A stretch of DNA of 64,000 nucleotides from Streptomyces sp. NBC_00576 (GTDB lineage Bacteria; Actinomycetota; Actinomycetes; Streptomycetales; Streptomycetaceae), in the NCBI RefSeq assembly GCF_036345175.1, contig NZ_CP107780.1:10850001-10914000 (forward strand). The letters are read 5' to 3'. Position numbers and translations under genes: made by a program. Positions 55,712-64,000 of the stretch are shown here, piece after piece (position 1 is the first letter of the stretch; each line of letters starts with the position of its first letter). Below the pieces are notes generated by a model that had not been told where the DNA came from, did not search any database, and saw nothing but the letters and a program-made list of their open reading frames with translations.

Positions 55712-56595
55712 GAGGTCCTAACAGAAGTTGTTGATCATGTGACTTTCGGTCTGGGTGCTCGTTGGTCTGGTCGTGGGGAAACGACAGTCGCGGCCTTGGA
55801 TCGTGTCGGATGAACTGTGGTCGCTCATCGAGCCGTTACTGCCCGGGCCGGGTCCGAAGCTGGTGGAGGGCCGCCCGCGGGTCCCGGACCGGCAGGCGAT
55901 GTGCGGGATCCTGTTCGTGCTGCATACCGGCATCCAGTGGGAGTACCTGCCCCAGGAGCTGGGCTTCGGTTCCGGCATGACGTGCTGGCGGCGCCTGGCC
56001 GCGTGGAACGAGGCCGGAGTGTGGGACGAACTGCACCTGGTGCTGCTAAAGAAGCTGCGGACCGCGGGGAAGCTGGACTGGTCGCGGGCGGTGATCGACT
56101 CCTCCCACGTACGGGCCGCTCGGCGCGGCCCAAAAGCGGGCCCAGCCCGGTCGACCGCGCACGGCCGGGCAGCAAGCACCACGTCCTCACCGACGGCCAG
56201 GGCATCCCGCTCGCGGTGTCGCTGACCGGCGGCAACCGCAACGACGTCACCCAACTCCTGCCCCTGCTGGACAAGGTTCCGGCCGTGGCCGGACTCGTCG
56301 GCAGGCCCAGACGCCGGCCTGACGCGCTCCTCGCGGACCGCGGCTACGACCACGACAAGTACCGCCGCCTGCTCTGGGCTCGCGGCATCCGCCCGGTCAT
56401 CGCCGAACGAGGCCAGCCACACGGCTCCGGCCTCGGGGTATTCCGTTACGTGGTCGAGCGCACCATCGCCTGGCTGCACGGCTTCCGCCGCCTGCGCATC
56501 CGATGGGAGCGACGCGACGACATCCACGAAGCGTTCCTCGGCCTCGCCACCTGCCTGATCACCCACCGCCACGTCCAACGCCTTTGTTAGGACCT
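55712..56595 (+). mobile_element. IS5-family element, YTAR-type duplication CTAA
   Basis: Ends GAGGTCCTAACAGAAG (left) and AGGTCCTAACAAAGGC (right, reverse), flanked by CTAA at 55708-55711 and 56596-56599, the YTAR target duplication of this IS5 subgroup. Length about 884 bp with one frameshifted transposase. Confidence 0.75.
55755..56590 (+). CDS. IS5-family transposase made by frameshift
   Basis: Frame 1 (GTG 55755 or 55773): SRPWIVSDELWSLIEPLLPG, then LFVLHTGIQWEYLPQELGFG, AVIDSSHVRAARRGPK. Frame 2 continues KSGPSPVDRARPGSKHHVLT, then DALLADRGYDHDKYRRLLWA and YVVERTIAWLHGFRRLRIRW with the catalytic Glu. The switch at GCCCAAAAGCGGG near 56130 is a typical slippery site, so a fused product by frameshifting is likely. 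Confidence 0.85.
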
Positions 56596-56623
56596 CTAAG
56601 CCAGATGATCACGAGGACGCCCC

Positions 56624-57830
56624 GTGCCTGCCGTTGCATCTTCCCCTGTCCCTGCCGTGCTGGGTCCGCTGGATGCGGACCTGCGCCCCTACCTCGCATC
56701 GGTGCCCGATCCGCGTTCACGCCGGGCCGCTGGTACTCACTGGTGTCGGTCCTGCTGGTGTGTGCCTGCGCGGCCGTGTCCGGCGCGAAGAGTCTTGACG
56801 AGATCGCCGAGTTCGCCGAGCGGGCCACGAACACCCTGCTGGCAACCCTCGGGATCCGCCGTCACCTGCTCGGCTGGCGGCGCAGCCCGAAGCCGGTCAC
56901 CATCGGACGCGTCCTCATGGCGCTCGACGGTGACGCCTTGGACTAGGCCGTGGGCGCCTACCTCGCTGACCAGCACCGCAAGTCCGCGTGCGCGGATACG
57001 CCGACGGCCCGACGGCGGCGGGTCATCGCCGTGGACGGCAAGGCGCTGAAGGGCTCGGCCCGCCTCGATGCGCCGCGCCGGCACCTGCTCGCGGCGGTCA
57101 CGCACCACCCCGTCGCCACACTCGCACAGGTCGAGGTCGGCGCGAAGACCAACGAGACGCGGCACTTCAAGCCCCTGCTGGCACCGCTCCACCTCGCTGA
57201 CGCTGTGGTCACCTTCGATGCCCTGCACTCGGTGAAGGCCAACATCACCTGGCTGGTCGAGACGAAGAAGGCCCACTACATCGCGGTCATCAAGACCAAC
57301 CAGCCCACCGCGTACGCCCAGCTCGCCGCCCTGCCCTGGACATCGATCACCGTCCAGCACACGGCCTCCCGCACCGCCCACGGACGGCGCGAGTCCCGGT
57401 CGATCAAGACCTGTTCCATCGCCGACAGCCTCGGCGGGATCGCTTCCCGCACGTCCGCCTCGCCATTCGCGTCCACCGTCGCCGCAAGCCCACCGGCAAG
57501 CCCGAGAGCCGCGAGAGCGTCTACGCCGTCACCAGCCTGGACATCCACCAGACCAGCCCCGCCGACCTCGCCGCCGCCATTCGCGAACACTGGGGAATCG
57601 AAAATTCCTCCCACTACATCCGAGATGTCACCTTCGCCGAGGACGCCTCGACCGTCCACGCCGGCAACGCGCCCCGCGCCATGGCTACCTTCCGCAACCT
57701 CGCCATCGGCACCCTGAAGCTCCTCGGAGCCGACAACATCGCCAAGACCACCCGCGCCATCCGCCACGAACCCGAACGAGCACTCGCCATCCTGGGCATC
57801 ACCAACAACCCCGACACTCCCGGAACTTGA
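56624..57830 (+). pseudogene. ISAs1-family transposase, multiply broken
   Basis: Fragments in several frames: LGPLDADLRPYLASVPDPR, then WYSLVSVLLVCACAAVSGAK, SLDEIAEFAERA; an in-frame TAG at 56944-56946; then RRRRVIAVDGKALKGSARLD, THHPVATLAQVEVGAKTNET; after a shift near 57.44 kb, REHWGIENSSHYIRDVTFAE and the end NIAKTTRAIRHEPERALAIL. At least two frameshifts and one stop. Not functional. Confidence 0.85.
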
Positions 57831-57845
57831 TCAAGCCCTGCCTGC

Positions 57846-58172
57846 GTGGCCATGCTCCGCAGGGAAGCCGGACGCAATCCCCAGGACCAGCGCATGGCGC
57901 ATCTCGTCGGTGAACTGTCCCTGGCGGACGACGACTTCCGCCGCTGGTGGGGCGACCACCACATCGCCAGCCGCACCAGGGGAAGCAAATCGCTGCGCCA
58001 CCCGATCGCGGGCGACCTCACCCTCGACTGGGATGCCCTGACCTGCGCCGGCGACCCCGAACAGCAACTCGTCGTCTGGACCGCCGAACCCGACACCCTC
58101 TCCCACGACGCCCTGCGCCTCCTCGCCTCCTGGACCGCAACCACAACCGACCACTCCGTGGCCGACCGGTAG
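57846..58172 (+). pseudogene. Second MmyB-like domain fragment
   Basis: About 105 residues (AMLRREAGRNPQDQRMAHLV, then DDDFRRWWGDHHIASRTRGS, then LTLDWDALTCAGDPEQQLVV and LLASWT), the C-terminal MmyB-like ligand-binding domain of an XRE regulator. The HTH half is missing, cut where the ISAs1 remnant ends. Confidence 0.7.
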
Positions 58173-58405
58173 GACGTGACCGGGGAGCGTGGACAACGGA
58201 CAACTCCAAACCCTGTCCATAACTTGGGCTCTGCCGCCCAGCCAGGCCGCAGCTCGGGCACGGACACGGGAATGGTCAGCATGGGTTCCGGCGGCGTCCA
58301 GGTCACAGCCGATCCTTTCCACCGTGCGCTCCGGTGCTGTCCTTTTGCTGCCGAGTCCCGCTAAGGGGTGAAGGCGGGAGGATCCCGCCGGATGGGAGTA
58401 CCGCT

Positions 58406-58591
58406 GTGATCGTCCGACTCGTGGGCGGCCCGCTCGGTGGCCGTGAGTTGTCGACCACCCCGGACCCGTGGGCCGGAGGCTGGCTCACGGCCGGTGACGC
58501 GGACTGGGGCTTGTATGTCCCCGTGCACCGCGACCTGGTGACCGGCGTCGTCCTGGCGGAGGTCCGGGTCACCATCCCGCGTCGGCGGTAG
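58406..58591 (+). CDS. Small conserved-looking protein, unknown function
   Basis: 61 residues from GTG 58406 with GGGAG 7 nt upstream: VIVRLVGGPLGGRELSTTPD, WAGGWLTAGDADWGLYVPVH, then VLAEVRVTIPRR. Compact, probably all-beta. No known domain; Streptomyces genomes carry similar small ORFs. Moderate likelihood of being real. Confidence 0.5.
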   Translation: MIVRLVGGPLGGRELSTTPDPWAGGWLTAGDADWGLYVPVHRDLVTGVVLAEVRVTIPRRR

Positions 58592-58678
58592 TCACCGACC
58601 GCTCCACGCGGGGCTGACATAGCCGGGGACGGCAAAAATGCCTGATGAGCGCGCATGGAAGCGTGGGATCATGTAGCC

Positions 58679-59704
58679 ATGGCTGAAAATAAGGAGCCTG
58701 ACGAGCCCGAGGACATGGATCAGGCGGAGGACCAGGAGCCTGACGAGCCCGAGGACGCGGGCCAGGCGGAGCTGGTTGATCTTTCGCGCTTTTATGCGTC
58801 GGCGCTCAAGCCGTTGCACGGCTATTTTCAGAGCCAAAACGCGTGGATCAGCAAGATGATCGCTGATTCCCCTGCGCTGAGGATGCGCCCGGTTCTTCCT
58901 CGGATCGTGGTTGATTCTTCGCTGATCCGGATGACCGCCTTCACGGAGAACCTCGGCAGGCAGATGGCGGACCTGACGGGCTTCAACGACATGGTCCGGA
59001 AGGCGTTGGAGCCGCTGGCCGCGACCTACCGGCCACCCCAGTGGCACAGTGTCTTCGCCTCCCTCGGTGACGTCATCGACAGGCTCTACCCGGAGAACTT
59101 GCGCGAGGTCAGGCCCGATCTGGATGACCTGGAAGAGCTCCTGGTTGAAGAGGGCATCCCCCTTATGTGGGTGCCCAGGCCTCAGACGGTGCGTGCCCTG
59201 CTGGATGCGCCGGATGCGGCCGCCCGGCGCCGAATCATCGGCCGACGCTGGACGGGCATCGTCAACGACTGCGAGGCGGTGCTCGAAGAGGTCACGCACC
59301 CGGACGTGCAGGATGCCCGCGACTTCGCCCTCGATGTCGTCCATGCCCTACGAGCCGGCCACACCAGCGCGGCTCAGGCATTGGCCGCCAACCTGCTCGA
59401 CTCCCTTCTCCAGCGCCATTTCGACAAAGACTTCCGCATCGAGCTCACGAAGAACGACTTCAAGACCACGGGCGTCAAGTTCAAGTTTGAGGACCACAAG
59501 TTCAAGGTCGCCTGTACCTTCGCCCCGGTCTGGTACGCGCACGCCAAGTACCACGCCAAGAACGGCGACCCCATCCCGCGTACCTTCGGTCGCCATCCCA
59601 GCGCACACGGCGTCTCTCGGACCCAGTACTCGCGTATCAACACGGTGTACGCCCTCATGCTGGTCACCTCAGTGATCAAGTTCTTCGACACGGAACTGCC
59701 GTGA
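58679..59704 (+). CDS. Hypothetical protein with acidic N-terminal repeat
   Basis: 341 residues from ATG 58679. The first 32 residues are an imperfect tandem repeat (EPDEPEDMDQAED, EPDEPEDAGQAEL). A largely helical body follows (SRFYASALKPLHGYFQSQNA, LPRIVVDSSLIRMTAFTENL), then a lysine-rich C-terminal part (KDFRIELTKNDFKTTGVKFK) and a hydrophobic end. No family recognised. A strong terminator follows 10 bp after the stop. Confidence 0.75.
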   Translation: MAENKEPDEPEDMDQAEDQEPDEPEDAGQAELVDLSRFYASALKPLHGYFQSQNAWISKMIADSPALRMRPVLPRIVVDSSLIRMTAFTENLGRQMADLTGFNDMVRKALEPLAATYRPPQWHSVFASLGDVIDRLYPENLREVRPDLDDLEELLVEEGIPLMWVPRPQTVRALLDAPDAAARRRIIGRRWTGIVNDCEAVLEEVTHPDVQDARDFALDVVHALRAGHTSAAQALAANLLDSLLQRHFDKDFRIELTKNDFKTTGVKFKFEDHKFKVACTFAPVWYAHAKYHAKNGDPIPRTFGRHPSAHGVSRTQYSRINTVYALMLVTSVIKFFDTELP

Positions 59705-59713
59705 CAGCACGAA

Positions 59714-59737
59714 GCCCCGGGCGATAACGCCCGGGGC
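59714..59737 (+). terminator. Rho-independent-like hairpin
   Basis: GCCCCGGGCG, loop ATAA, CGCCCGGGGC: a perfect 10-bp GC stem 10 bp after the stop of the preceding gene. Confidence 0.85.
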
Positions 59738-59790
59738 CACTCAGTGCACTTCGCTTGACCGCCCGGTTCAACGACCAACCGCGGCCGGTG

Positions 59791-59910
59791 TCACGCCCAC
59801 TCCATGCCCAGTTCCCGCAGTGCGTCGAGCTGCTCCTGGGTGAGCCTGTCCCGCCTAGAACGGACATTCGATGTCCATACGCCTAGCTTGATCACTATCG
59901 GCTCTGTCTC
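59791..59910 (-). pseudogene. C-terminal fragment of a helicase-associated (HA) domain protein
   Basis: About 38 residues: PIVIKLGVWTSNVRSRRDRL, then TQEQLDALRELGMEWA. This matches the end of HA repeats in Streptomyces DEAD-type helicases (LGxWxSNxRxRRDxL...LxxLGxxWA). The rest of the helicase is absent. Confidence 0.6.
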
Positions 59911-60081
59911 GCCGTCGACGGCTGTGAATGGGTGCGGTGATGGCATTGAATGGGTGTCAGCAAGGATGGGACGACTGTCCCTGCTCACGTTGCGCAGCGG
60001 TAATGATCATGGCTGTCACCGGGTGACCAAGCTGCTGCCGTCGGGTGCCGATCGCGAGGATGGCGACTCGCCGCCGGTAGC

Positions 60082-60627
60082 GTGACCGTCGTGACGGTGG
60101 GCACCGAAGAAACCCGGTTGGTCGTGCTGCGCGGCAACAGCGCGTCGGGGAAGTCGTCCGTCGCAGCCGGCATCCGCGACCGCTTCGGCCGCGGCCTGGC
60201 TGTTGTCGGCCAGGACAACCTGCGCCGGATCGTCCTGCGTGAGCGGGATCGGCCGGGCGCCGCGAACATCGGCCTGATCGGCCTGATCGCCCGCTACGCC
60301 TTGGACGCCGGATACCACGTAGTGGTCGAAGGGATTCTGTACGCCGACCACTATGGCGACATGCTCGCCCGACTGTTCGCTGATCACCGTGGCCCAACCC
60401 ACCTCTACTACCTGCACGTACCGTTCGAGCAGACCCTCGCCCGCCACGCCGCCAAACCGATCGCGAACGAGGTCAGCGAGCCGCAGCTGCGGGACTGGTA
60501 CCGGGAGCTCGATCTCCTGTCCGGAGGCACCGAGACCGTCATCGGCGACGACAGCACCCTGAAGGAGACCATCGACCGCATCATGCTCGACACCGGCCTG
60601 GCCGACCTTCCCGCACTCGATCGTTGA
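60082..60627 (+). CDS. P-loop kinase (zeta-toxin/AAA kinase-like)
   Basis: 181 residues from GTG 60082. Walker A LRGNSASGKSSVAAGI (about 14-29), then GQDNLRR, HVVVEGILYADHY with a Walker B-like E, and LHVPFEQTLARHAAKPIANE as the lid. This is the architecture of small ATP/GTP-dependent kinases often annotated as zeta-like or chloramphenicol-phosphotransferase-like. The substrate is unknown; no antitoxin-like gene is adjacent. An IS701 element sits 15 bp after the stop. Confidence 0.8.
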   Translation: MTVVTVGTEETRLVVLRGNSASGKSSVAAGIRDRFGRGLAVVGQDNLRRIVLRERDRPGAANIGLIGLIARYALDAGYHVVVEGILYADHYGDMLARLFADHRGPTHLYYLHVPFEQTLARHAAKPIANEVSEPQLRDWYRELDLLSGGTETVIGDDSTLKETIDRIMLDTGLADLPALDR

Positions 60628-60642
60628 GCGTCCCTGTCCTAG

Positions 60643-62062
60643 TAGGACTCCGTTAGGTCTGTCTCGCGGTCCTGTTTGGGGGCATGTTGGCAGTGTGGAC
60701 GCACATGAAGTGAACCGTGCTCGGGCGACGTTGGCGTTATTCGTGGCTGACGTGTTCTCGTCGGTGCCGCGCAAGGATCAGCGGGCGAAGGGCGACTGCT
60801 ATCTGCGGGGACTGATGCTGGACGGACGGCGGAAGTCGATCCAGCCGATGGCCCAGCGGCTGCCGGACGGCAACGAGCAGAACCTGCAGCAGTTCGTGAA
60901 CCAGTCGACCTGGGATCCGGTGCCGGTTAGGCGGCGGATTGCGGAGCGGATGGTGCCGAGAATTGGCCCGGATGCCTGGGCGGTCGATGACGTGTCGTTC
61001 CCCAAGGACGGGAAGATGTCGGTGGCGGTCGCGCACCAGTTGCGGGGCGCTGGGCAAACAGGCCAACTGCCAGGTCGCGGTAAGCGTGCACGCGGTCTCC
61101 GACACCGCTTCCTGTCCGCTGCAGTGGCGGTTGTTCGTGCCGCAGGAGTGGGCGGACGATGCCGTGCGGCGGCAGAAGACCGGGATACCGCAGGAGGCCG
61201 GGCACCGGGAGAAATGGCGCCTGGCCCTGGACATCCTCGACGAGCTGGCCGGGTGGGGGCTGGTGCCGCCGGTGGTGGTGGCCGACGCCGGCTACGGGCA
61301 GAACGCCGACTTCCGCGACGGCCTGAACGGCAGGGGCATCGGCTATGTCGTGGCGGTCCGTTCGGACGTGACGGTCCACCCGCACGACGTGCGGCCCACC
61401 GCCCCGGCCTGGTCCGGGAACGGCCGCAGGCCCGCTACCGCGACAAGCCGTCCTCGGTGGCCGCGCTGGCGGCCTGCCATGGGCGGCAGGCGTTCACCGA
61501 GGTGACCTGGCGTGAAGGCTCACGCGGGCCGATGCGCTCGCGCTTTCTGGCACTGCGGGTGCGGCCGGCAGGGGTCCGGGCCCGCCGTCTGGCCCAGGCC
61601 GCCGCCACTGCAGAGCACAGCCGCTGGGACGGCGTCCTGCCCGAGGTGACGCTGCTGGTCGAATGGCCCGAGGACGCCGAAGCACCCACCGGCTACTGGC
61701 TGTCCAACCTGCCCGCCACCACCGCGCCGGCCGAACTGGTCCGCCTGGCCAAGATCCGCTGGCGCATCGAGCATGACTACCGGGAGCTCAAGCACGGCCT
61801 CGGCCTGGACCACTTCGAGGGACGTTCCTGGACCGGCTGGCATCACCACGTCACCCTGGTCACCGCCGCACACGCGTTCCTCACCGAACAGCACCTGGCC
61901 CCAAAAGCCGATACAGCGGACTCACCCTCTACCAGACCCTCGACGCCATCCAGGACCTGCTGAACTGCTGGACCGGCACCTGCACCACCTGCCACCGCCC
62001 CCTGCCCAGAACATCCACCACCAGCCCAAACCCAAGAGCCAGAGCAACCTAACGGAGTCCTA
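60643..62062 (+). mobile_element. IS701-family element with CTAG duplication
   Basis: Inverted ends TAGGACTCCGTTAGG on both sides, flanked by CTAG (60639-60642 and 62063-62066). Length 1420 bp. The transposase is broken. The right CTAG contains the TAG stop codon of the neighbouring caspase fusion. Confidence 0.9.
60695..62050 (+). pseudogene. IS701-family transposase with several frameshifts
   Basis: DGRRKSIQPMAQRLPDGNEQ and AWAVDDVSFPKDGKMSVAVA in frame 1; GALGKQANCQVAVSVHAVSD and PPVVVADAGYGQNADFRDGL in frame 2 from about 61045; RFLALRVRPAGVRARRLAQA and IRWRIEHDYRELKHGLGLDH in frame 3 from about 61435; the last part (LTLYQTLDAIQDLLNCWTGT) in yet another frame. All catalytic regions are present but on different frames, so it is inactive. 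Confidence 0.88.
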
Positions 62063-64000
62063 CTAGGTTGTCCCTCTTTTTGTGTGCCGTGAACGCTTGG
62101 CGTTGTCCATCTGCAGGTCTGCAGCGTGCAGCGTCTCCTCTGCTGTTCTGCCGCATTGGGCCCAGCTGATGGAGATATTGACTCCAACTCGCATGGCGCG
62201 GCCGTCGATCCGGATCGGTTGAATGATGTCGTTCCGCAGCCGCTGGGTGAGGCCGTCAGCCTCAGCCTTGCTGCGCTGATCGGCGAGGATAACGAACTGG
62301 TCGCCGCGGAGCCGGGCTACGGTATCGCCGTCCCATACTCCCTGGCTGAGCCGGCGGGCGACTTCAACCAACACGGTGTCACCCGCGTTGTGCCCGAAGC
62401 GGTCGTTGATCGACTTGAAGCCGTCGAGGTCGCAGAAGAGGACCGCGAGCCCCTTAGCGCTGTCGCTCTCGGGGGCGATGACGTGCACGTGGTGTCGGGA
62501 GGCGTCGAACATGTTGGCGCTGTCCGAAGGGGAATTCCAGGTGTGGTCGTTGTAAGGGGGGCCAGCGAGGTTCGGGGAGTCAGGGATTCTCGGCTGCGAG
62601 GGCTGACAGAGACGGGAGGAGAGGCGGGAGCGCAGCTCGACGGAGTTCGCCAGATCAGTGAGGGAGTCGTGGGAGGCGCGGTGGGCGAGTTGGAGTTCGC
62701 GGCGCTTGCGCTCCTCGATGTCCTCGACGTGGGTGAGAAGGAAGCGCGGGCCGTCGGCGGCGTCGGCAATGACGGAGTTGCGAAGGGAAACCCATATATA
62801 GGTGCCGTCGCGGCGTCCGAGGCGCAGCTCAGCGCGGCCGCCCTCGGCGGAGGTGCGCAGCATGGTGCCTATGTCCTCAGGATGGACGAGGTCGGAGAAG
62901 GAGTAGCGGCGCATCGCGGAGGCGGGGCGGCCCAGCAGCCGGCACAAGGCGTCGTTCGTCCGGAGAATATGACCGTGCTGGTCGCCGCCCATCTCGGCGA
63001 TGGCCATGCCTGAGGGGGCATACTCGAAAGCCTGCCGGAATGATTCCTCGCTGGCACGGATTGCCTGTTGCTCGCGTTCCAGCCGGATAAGGGCGCGTTG
63101 CATGTTAGCCCTGAGTCGACTGCTGTGGATGGCGATGGCGGCTTGGAAGGCGTACGACTGCAGGGTCTTGCGCTGCTCGAGACCCGGCAAGCGGTTGTTG
63201 CGCGGTCGGTCCACGCAGATCACACCGAGCAATTCAGCGGACGAGCCACCCTTGACGCTGGGTACGTACATAGGAGCGAAGAGCCGGTCGGCAGGGTGCC
63301 ACTCTCCTTCGTAGCGAGGCAAGGGGCCCTCGATCGACCAGTGAGGGATGGCGCAAAGGGCCTCGATTTCGGCGTGGGATACGAAACGTAGATCCCCCCA
63401 CGCTTCTCCGGCGGCGAGTAGATTTTCCCAGATGTCGCGTGAGCCGACACGGCCGTTGATGTCAGCCTCGACAGCGGTGTTTCCTGCATACGCTGCGACG
63501 ACGAGGTCGCCGTCCGGGCGGACAAGGTTGACGGACGCCCGCTCGTACCCCAGGCCGGTGACTATGCCGTCAGGGACAGCTTGCAGAGTATCGGCCAGAG
63601 AGTTCGCCTGGTGGAGAGCCTGGATGGCGTCTTGGAGTGAATTTGTGTCATCTAATGTGTAAGCGGCATTTCGAGCGAAGGCGGTCCGCCCAACCTGGTT
63701 CCGGCTCAGCGACTGTGGTTCAGGATGTCCCTGACGTCGGAGAATTGACTGCATGCCCCGGAAAACAGTATCCACGTCGAGCAGTTCGGGTGCATCAGCG
63801 ATGCCGTCCGTCAACACACGCACCAAAGCACTAGTGAAAGCCGTATACGCCTCACCTGGAGGAGCCAGAGCGAACGCATTTTCAGCTGCGGCCGCAAGCA
63901 CGTAGGTTCCCTCGGCCTCGGCTAGTTGCACCATGCTCGCAGAGCCGGCGGACTGCACTCCCATGGCTCGCGCACTGAAGCAGCAGTCAAGAACAACGAT
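62063..64000 (-). CDS. Caspase-GAF-PAS-GGDEF fusion protein (C-terminal 645 residues; runs off the right edge)
   Basis: The visible frame opens with IVVLDCCFSARA, the catalytic Cys region of a C14 caspase of the actinobacterial EACC1-associated type. It continues SASMVQLAEAEGTYVLAAAA and APPGEAYTAFTSALVRVLTD, the end of that domain. Then come a GAF domain (about window residues 130-305, ending CVDRPRNNRLPGLEQR), a PAS domain (about 320-440, FEYAPSGMAIAEMGGDQHG to HVEDIEERK) and a GGDEF domain (LAVLFCDLDGFKSINDRFGH). The signature GGDEF reads RGDQF, so cyclase activity is doubtful. The stop TAG is part of the CTAG target duplication of the adjacent IS701 element. A sensor-regulated protease in a conflict or cell-suicide pathway is inferred. 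Confidence 0.82.
   Translation of the reverse strand: MVVLDCCFSARAMGVQSAGSASMVQLAEAEGTYVLAAAAENAFALAPPGEAYTAFTSALVRVLTDGIADAPELLDVDTVFRGMQSILRRQGHPEPQSLSRNQVGRTAFARNAAYTLDDTNSLQDAIQALHQANSLADTLQAVPDGIVTGLGYERASVNLVRPDGDLVVAAYAGNTAVEADINGRVGSRDIWENLLAAGEAWGDLRFVSHAEIEALCAIPHWSIEGPLPRYEGEWHPADRLFAPMYVPSVKGGSSAELLGVICVDRPRNNRLPGLEQRKTLQSYAFQAAIAIHSSRLRANMQRALIRLEREQQAIRASEESFRQAFEYAPSGMAIAEMGGDQHGHILRTNDALCRLLGRPASAMRRYSFSDLVHPEDIGTMLRTSAEGGRAELRLGRRDGTYIWVSLRNSVIADAADGPRFLLTHVEDIEERKRRELQLAHRASHDSLTDLANSVELRSRLSSRLCQPSQPRIPDSPNLAGPPYNDHTWNSPSDSANMFDASRHHVHVIAPESDSAKGLAVLFCDLDGFKSINDRFGHNAGDTVLVEVARRLSQGVWDGDTVARLRGDQFVILADQRSKAEADGLTQRLRNDIIQPIRIDGRAMRVGVNISISWAQCGRTAEETLHAADLQMDNAKRSRHTKRGTT

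Noticed and set aside
1..64000. CRISPR arrays, tRNA or rRNA genes
   Set aside because: No regularly spaced direct repeats and no cloverleaf or rRNA-like sequence noticed.

Overview
High-GC actinomycete DNA, almost certainly Streptomyces: G/C-biased third codon positions throughout, many GTG/TTG starts, a decayed tap (telomere-associated protein) gene, EACC1-type caspase and MmyB-like regulator fragments, and the usual Streptomyces IS families. The mix of a biosynthetic-cluster edge, a tap relic and dense mobile DNA suggests a chromosomal arm or linear-plasmid-derived region.

Layout. (1) 0-12.4 kb: edge of a lipopeptide-type biosynthetic cluster. A leftward, translationally coupled set (MbtH protein, fatty acyl-AMP ligase, two acyl-CoA dehydrogenases) would activate and desaturate a fatty-acid starter. 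A CPA2 antiporter lies just upstream. A rightward set (short-chain dehydrogenase, GNAT acetyltransferase, carbamoyltransferase) looks like tailoring. No NRPS is in the window. A broken tap gene lies between the two sets. (2) 12.4-14.1 kb: truncated genes and a 19-bp IS-end scar. (3) 14.1-28.4 kb: Tn7-like transposition island. A leftward operon encodes TniQ, a TnsA-like protein, TnsB (D-D35-E), TnsC and a 208-aa accessory protein. Next come a second, decayed tnsA, a rightward cargo operon (SF1 helicase, DarT-like ADP-ribosyltransferase, ADP-ribosylglycohydrolase), and a 1087-aa TniQ fused to five helicase-associated (HA) repeats. This is the most novel part of the window. (4) 28.4-36.2 kb: nested insertion sequences (IS630, IS701 remnant, IS21) with a nucleotidyltransferase gene, then an ISL3-family unit of 2.6 kb with perfect 33-bp inverted repeats, an 8-bp target duplication and two passenger genes. 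(5) 36.2-46.2 kb: a winged-helix regulator, a secreted peptidoglycan-binding-like protein, and a site-specific recombinase cassette whose last gene is split by an IS5-family element carrying an ankyrin-repeat gene. A complete IS256 element with 8-bp duplication follows. (6) 46.3-55.3 kb: a secreted phospholipase D-like protein, and a 2133-aa secreted RHS/YD-repeat toxin with a candidate C-terminal nuclease domain and a putative immunity gene. (7) 55.7-64 kb: further IS elements and wrecks, an HA-domain fragment, a P-loop kinase, an IS701 element with CTAG duplication, and the 3' part of a caspase-GAF-PAS-GGDEF fusion that runs off the right edge.

How they may work together: the Tn7-like genes would mobilise the island, with one plain and one HA-armed TniQ as alternative target selectors. 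The helicase/DarT/hydrolase trio resembles a DNA ADP-ribosylation toxin-antitoxin or defence module carried as cargo. The RHS toxin and caspase fusion are separate conflict systems. Many broken genes and nested insertions show that the region is an accumulation zone for mobile DNA.
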